Assembly: GCA_027083475.1 (NCBI GenBank)
Contig: JALWON010000086.1
Span: 1 to 7,388, forward strand
DNA from: Sulfurimonas sp.
GTDB lineage: Bacteria; Campylobacterota; Campylobacteria; Campylobacterales; Sulfurimonadaceae
Length of the DNA: 7,388 nucleotides
Direction: 5' to 3'
Of the stretch, positions 5,826-7,388 are shown piece after piece. The notes under the pieces were generated by a model. It made no database searches. It saw only the letters and a program-made list of their open reading frames with translations, and was not told where the DNA came from. Made by a program: the position numbers and the translations under genes. The stretch's first letter is position 1, and each line of letters starts with the position of its first letter.

Positions 5826-6137
5826 ATGAAAAACAGATTGCTCACACTTCTTTTACTTTTCTCAATGAGCTTTAACATAGCACATGCCTATGTGATTGCA
5901 GTTTATGACACACATCCGTGTCAAGTAGGAGAGTATGTGCATGAATTTCAAGATGCTCATGGCATAGAAACTGATGATATTTGTCATTTGCACCATTTTT
6001 TTCATATGGCATTTATCTTACCTTCAACACAGCTTATTCTCTCACATGAAGCTTTAAAAACACAACGTTCTACAGAGAACATGCACTACAAATACAACTC
6101 CCAGAAAAACTTCTTAAAACCCCCTATTTTCGCATAA
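5826..6137 (+). CDS. Small exported His/Cys-rich protein, CzcI-like, ahead of metal efflux genes
   Basis: The protein has 103 residues. A signal peptide (residues 1-21) ends in AHA, a good signal peptidase I site, so the mature protein is periplasmic. The mature part carries nine histidines and two cysteines in 82 residues: DTHPC (C32), H39, H45 and a cluster ICHLHHFFHM (52-61), all plausible soft-metal ligands. The layout (signal peptide, early Cys, central Cys/His cluster followed by a short hydrophobic stretch, Pro-rich end) recalls CzcI, the small protein encoded ahead of czcCBA. By position it also parallels Helicobacter CrdA. Homology was not tested. The likely role is periplasmic metal binding or modulation of efflux induction. 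The start is fixed by the signal peptide, but no Shine-Dalgarno precedes it. A 48-base gap separates it from the outer-membrane factor gene. Confidence 0.6.
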   Translation: MKNRLLTLLLLFSMSFNIAHAYVIAVYDTHPCQVGEYVHEFQDAHGIETDDICHLHHFFHMAFILPSTQLILSHEALKTQRSTENMHYKYNSQKNFLKPPIFA

Positions 6138-6175
6138 AAACCCCTTAATCTATACTTCTATCAACAATTTATTAT

Positions 6176-6180
6176 AAGGA
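6176..6180 (+). promoter_or_regulatory. Ribosome-binding site of the outer-membrane efflux gene
   Basis: AAGGA lies 5 bases before the ATG at 6186 and fixes that start. It contrasts with the two preceding transcription units, whose first genes have no visible site. Confidence 0.7.
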
Positions 6181-6185
6181 TATTT

Positions 6186-7352
6186 ATGAAAAAAATAGTC
6201 ATAATTCCACTGATACTATGGAATTTACATGCAGAAACTTTTGACGCATTTATGCAAAAAGCACTCCAAGCCTCACCCTATCTCAAAGCAAATGCTTTAG
6301 AGAAAGAGCGAGCAGACGAAGCGTCAAAAATCATACAACGCTATAAAAACCCTACCCTCTCACTCGAGGCTTCAAGATTTCAGCCCGATGTAGGAGCGAA
6401 TGCCTCAGGATACCGAGGAGCCTATGTACAACCTCTGCGTTTATGGGGTGTTGGAAGTACAAGAGAGAAACTTGCCCATGCAACAGAAGCCGTGGCGACA
6501 AGTAGCATCATGCTCAAACGTGCAGAGTTTCGGAGAAATCTCTCTTTGCTCTATATAAATTATATACAAGCAAGTGCCTTTGTTCTCCTCACAAAAGAGG
6601 AACTCAAAATTGTACAAAAAATTGCTGACATTTCAAAAGAGCGATACGAAGCGGGAACGATAGCCAAAGCACGCTATCTTCTAGCTAGAGTAGATGTTAT
6701 GCGTGCAAAAAATAGACACAATGAAAAAGAGGTGCAAAAACTCAGTGCCTACTGGAGACTTTTGGCTTTTGGCGGTGAAAGAGAAGTGATTGAACTTGAA
6801 GAAAAATACACTTTTGTTCGCCAGAGTCAGGCAAGTTTAGCACAGTCTGCCACACTCCAGTTTTTACAAAACTCCCAACAACAAGCAGAACAACAAGCAG
6901 CACTCAATGCTCATAAGATAGAGTGGATAGACCTCTATGCTGAGTACGAAAAAGTACCTAATCAAAGCATTGCACGAGTGGGAGTAGATATTCCACTTGC
7001 CATTTTCAATACCAAACAAGAAGAACAGCGTATTGCACAACTCAAAGTAAAACAGCGTAAATATTTGATTGAAAATCAAAAGACACTTCTTACAAACAGA
7101 CTCAAGAGACTCGATGCAGAGTTAGAAGTTTTGCAGAAGACTTTTGACTCCACAAAGGCACTCTACCTTGCACAAAAAGAGCTTTTAGCCATGTATGAAA
7201 CAGCATATAAAATAGCCAATGTAAATCTTATCGAGTTACAAAACATAAAAAATCAAATCATTGCAACGCGAACAAAAGAGATAATCTTACAAACAAAAAT
7301 AGATAGAAATATCGTTTTATACAATTACGAAATCGGAGAATATAATGAATAA
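6186..7352 (+). CDS. TolC/CzcC-type outer-membrane factor of an RND metal efflux system
   Basis: The protein has 388 residues, within the 380-430 range of CzcC-like members. A signal peptide (about residues 1-16, ending LHA) precedes two outer-membrane-efflux-protein repeats. Each is mostly long amphipathic coiled-coil helix with a strand pair: NPTLSLEASRF (57-67) and GAYVQPLRLWG (79-89) in the first half, SIARVGVDIPLAIFN (260-274) in the second. The phrase PLRLWG then GST..KL matches the usual P(L/I) strand ending followed by the next helix. The helix SKERYEAGTIAKARYLLARVDV is the characteristic RYEAGxxxxxxxLxA signature of the family. Three copies form the trans-periplasmic exit duct. The next gene overlaps its end by 8 bases. 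With the His-rich protein upstream it fits Co/Zn/Cd/Cu export rather than drug export (inference). A 12-base tandem duplication occurs inside a helix. Confidence 0.9.
   Translation: MKKIVIIPLILWNLHAETFDAFMQKALQASPYLKANALEKERADEASKIIQRYKNPTLSLEASRFQPDVGANASGYRGAYVQPLRLWGVGSTREKLAHATEAVATSSIMLKRAEFRRNLSLLYINYIQASAFVLLTKEELKIVQKIADISKERYEAGTIAKARYLLARVDVMRAKNRHNEKEVQKLSAYWRLLAFGGEREVIELEEKYTFVRQSQASLAQSATLQFLQNSQQQAEQQAALNAHKIEWIDLYAEYEKVPNQSIARVGVDIPLAIFNTKQEEQRIAQLKVKQRKYLIENQKTLLTNRLKRLDAELEVLQKTFDSTKALYLAQKELLAMYETAYKIANVNLIELQNIKNQIIATRTKEIILQTKIDRNIVLYNYEIGEYNE
6877..6900 (+). repeat. Perfect 12-base tandem duplication in the efflux gene
   Basis: AACAACAAGCAG occurs twice without interruption (6877-6888 and 6889-6900). 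It is in frame and gives the Gln/Ala-rich run QQQAEQQAA in a predicted coiled-coil helix, adding four residues without breaking the reading frame. It could be a slippage-prone length variant. Confidence 0.85.
7335..7338 (+). promoter_or_regulatory. Ribosome-binding site for the next efflux gene
   Basis: GGAG sits inside the last codons of the outer-membrane factor gene, 6 bases before the ATG at 7345, and supports that start despite the truncated downstream gene. Confidence 0.65.
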
Positions 7353-7388
7353 ACTACTACTCATAGCACTTTTTAGTGGGGTACTTTT
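7345..7388 (+). CDS. Start of an exported protein, probably the RND periplasmic adaptor (3'-truncated)
   Basis: Only 14 complete codons are visible: MNKLLLIALFSGVL, running off the right edge. The Lys followed by a hydrophobic run is the beginning of a signal peptide or lipoprotein signal. It overlaps the outer-membrane factor gene by 8 bases and has its own GGAG site, so it belongs to the same operon. In czcCBA and cusCBA-type operons the gene after the outer-membrane factor usually encodes the membrane-fusion adaptor (CzcB/CusB), which is the expectation here. Nothing beyond the signal start can be verified from the window. Confidence 0.6.
   Translation, partial: MNKLLLIALFSGVL

Noticed and set aside
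6151..6156. TATACT as a separate promoter for the outer-membrane factor
   Set aside because: It has no -35 or TGn extension and the gap is only 48 bases; an operon promoter upstream explains expression better.
6864..7079. Antisense open frame of 71 codons in the efflux gene
   Set aside because: Its Phe/Leu-rich translation is the complement of Lys/Gln-rich coiled-coil codons, not a real membrane protein.
1..7388. CRISPR arrays, tRNA or rRNA genes, insertion sequences
   Set aside because: No regularly spaced repeats, no cloverleaf-like or rRNA segments and no transposase motifs were seen; coding genes fill nearly the whole window.

Overview
The window looks like a chromosomal segment of a Campylobacterota (Epsilonproteobacteria) species, possibly a Sulfurimonas/Sulfurovum-type organism. 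The basis is the AT-rich sequence, very tight gene packing, Lys/Tyr/Phe-rich proteins, isolated TATAAT-like -10 boxes without clear -35 boxes, and protein families that recall that group. The genus is an inference and I could not test it. All genes supported here lie on the + strand.

Region 1 (start to 5081) is a very compact five-gene cluster, almost certainly one operon that continues upstream of the window. It holds: (a) a 5'-truncated PLP-dependent fold-type III decarboxylase of the Orn/DAP/Arg decarboxylase 2 family; (b) a 676-residue fusion of a urea-transporter-like membrane domain, an M23 metalloendopeptidase domain with a complete zinc-ligand set, and a roughly 190-residue C-terminal extension I do not recognise; (c) a signal-peptide-bearing outer-membrane beta-barrel; (d) a small exported TPR protein; (e) a response regulator with an OmpR-type DNA-binding domain and a receiver that has lost its phosphoacceptor aspartate. 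Intergenic distances are 8, 3, -1 and 2 bases. Together they look like an envelope system: small-molecule chemistry in the cytoplasm, a membrane channel tied to a peptidoglycan hydrolase, outer-membrane and periplasmic partners, and a non-canonical regulator. Its function is not known to me. This is the most interesting part of the window.

Region 2 (5082-5778) is a type II toxin-antitoxin module in toxin-first order: a PIN-domain ribonuclease overlapping by one base a ribbon-helix-helix antitoxin. By hand count, positions 5161-5520 are about 24% GC, against about 44% for 6181-6540 in the downstream efflux gene. A promoter whose predicted start falls on the toxin ATG suggests leaderless translation, and an AT-only inverted repeat just upstream may be the autoregulatory operator.

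Region 3 (5779 to end) is the start of a heavy-metal RND efflux operon. A leaderless-looking gene encodes a small exported His/Cys-rich protein resembling CzcI in layout. It is followed by a CzcC/TolC-type outer-membrane factor and the first codons of an exported protein, expected to be the periplasmic adaptor. A small secreted protein ahead of the outer-membrane factor parallels czcI-czcCBA and Helicobacter crdA-crdB-czcBA.
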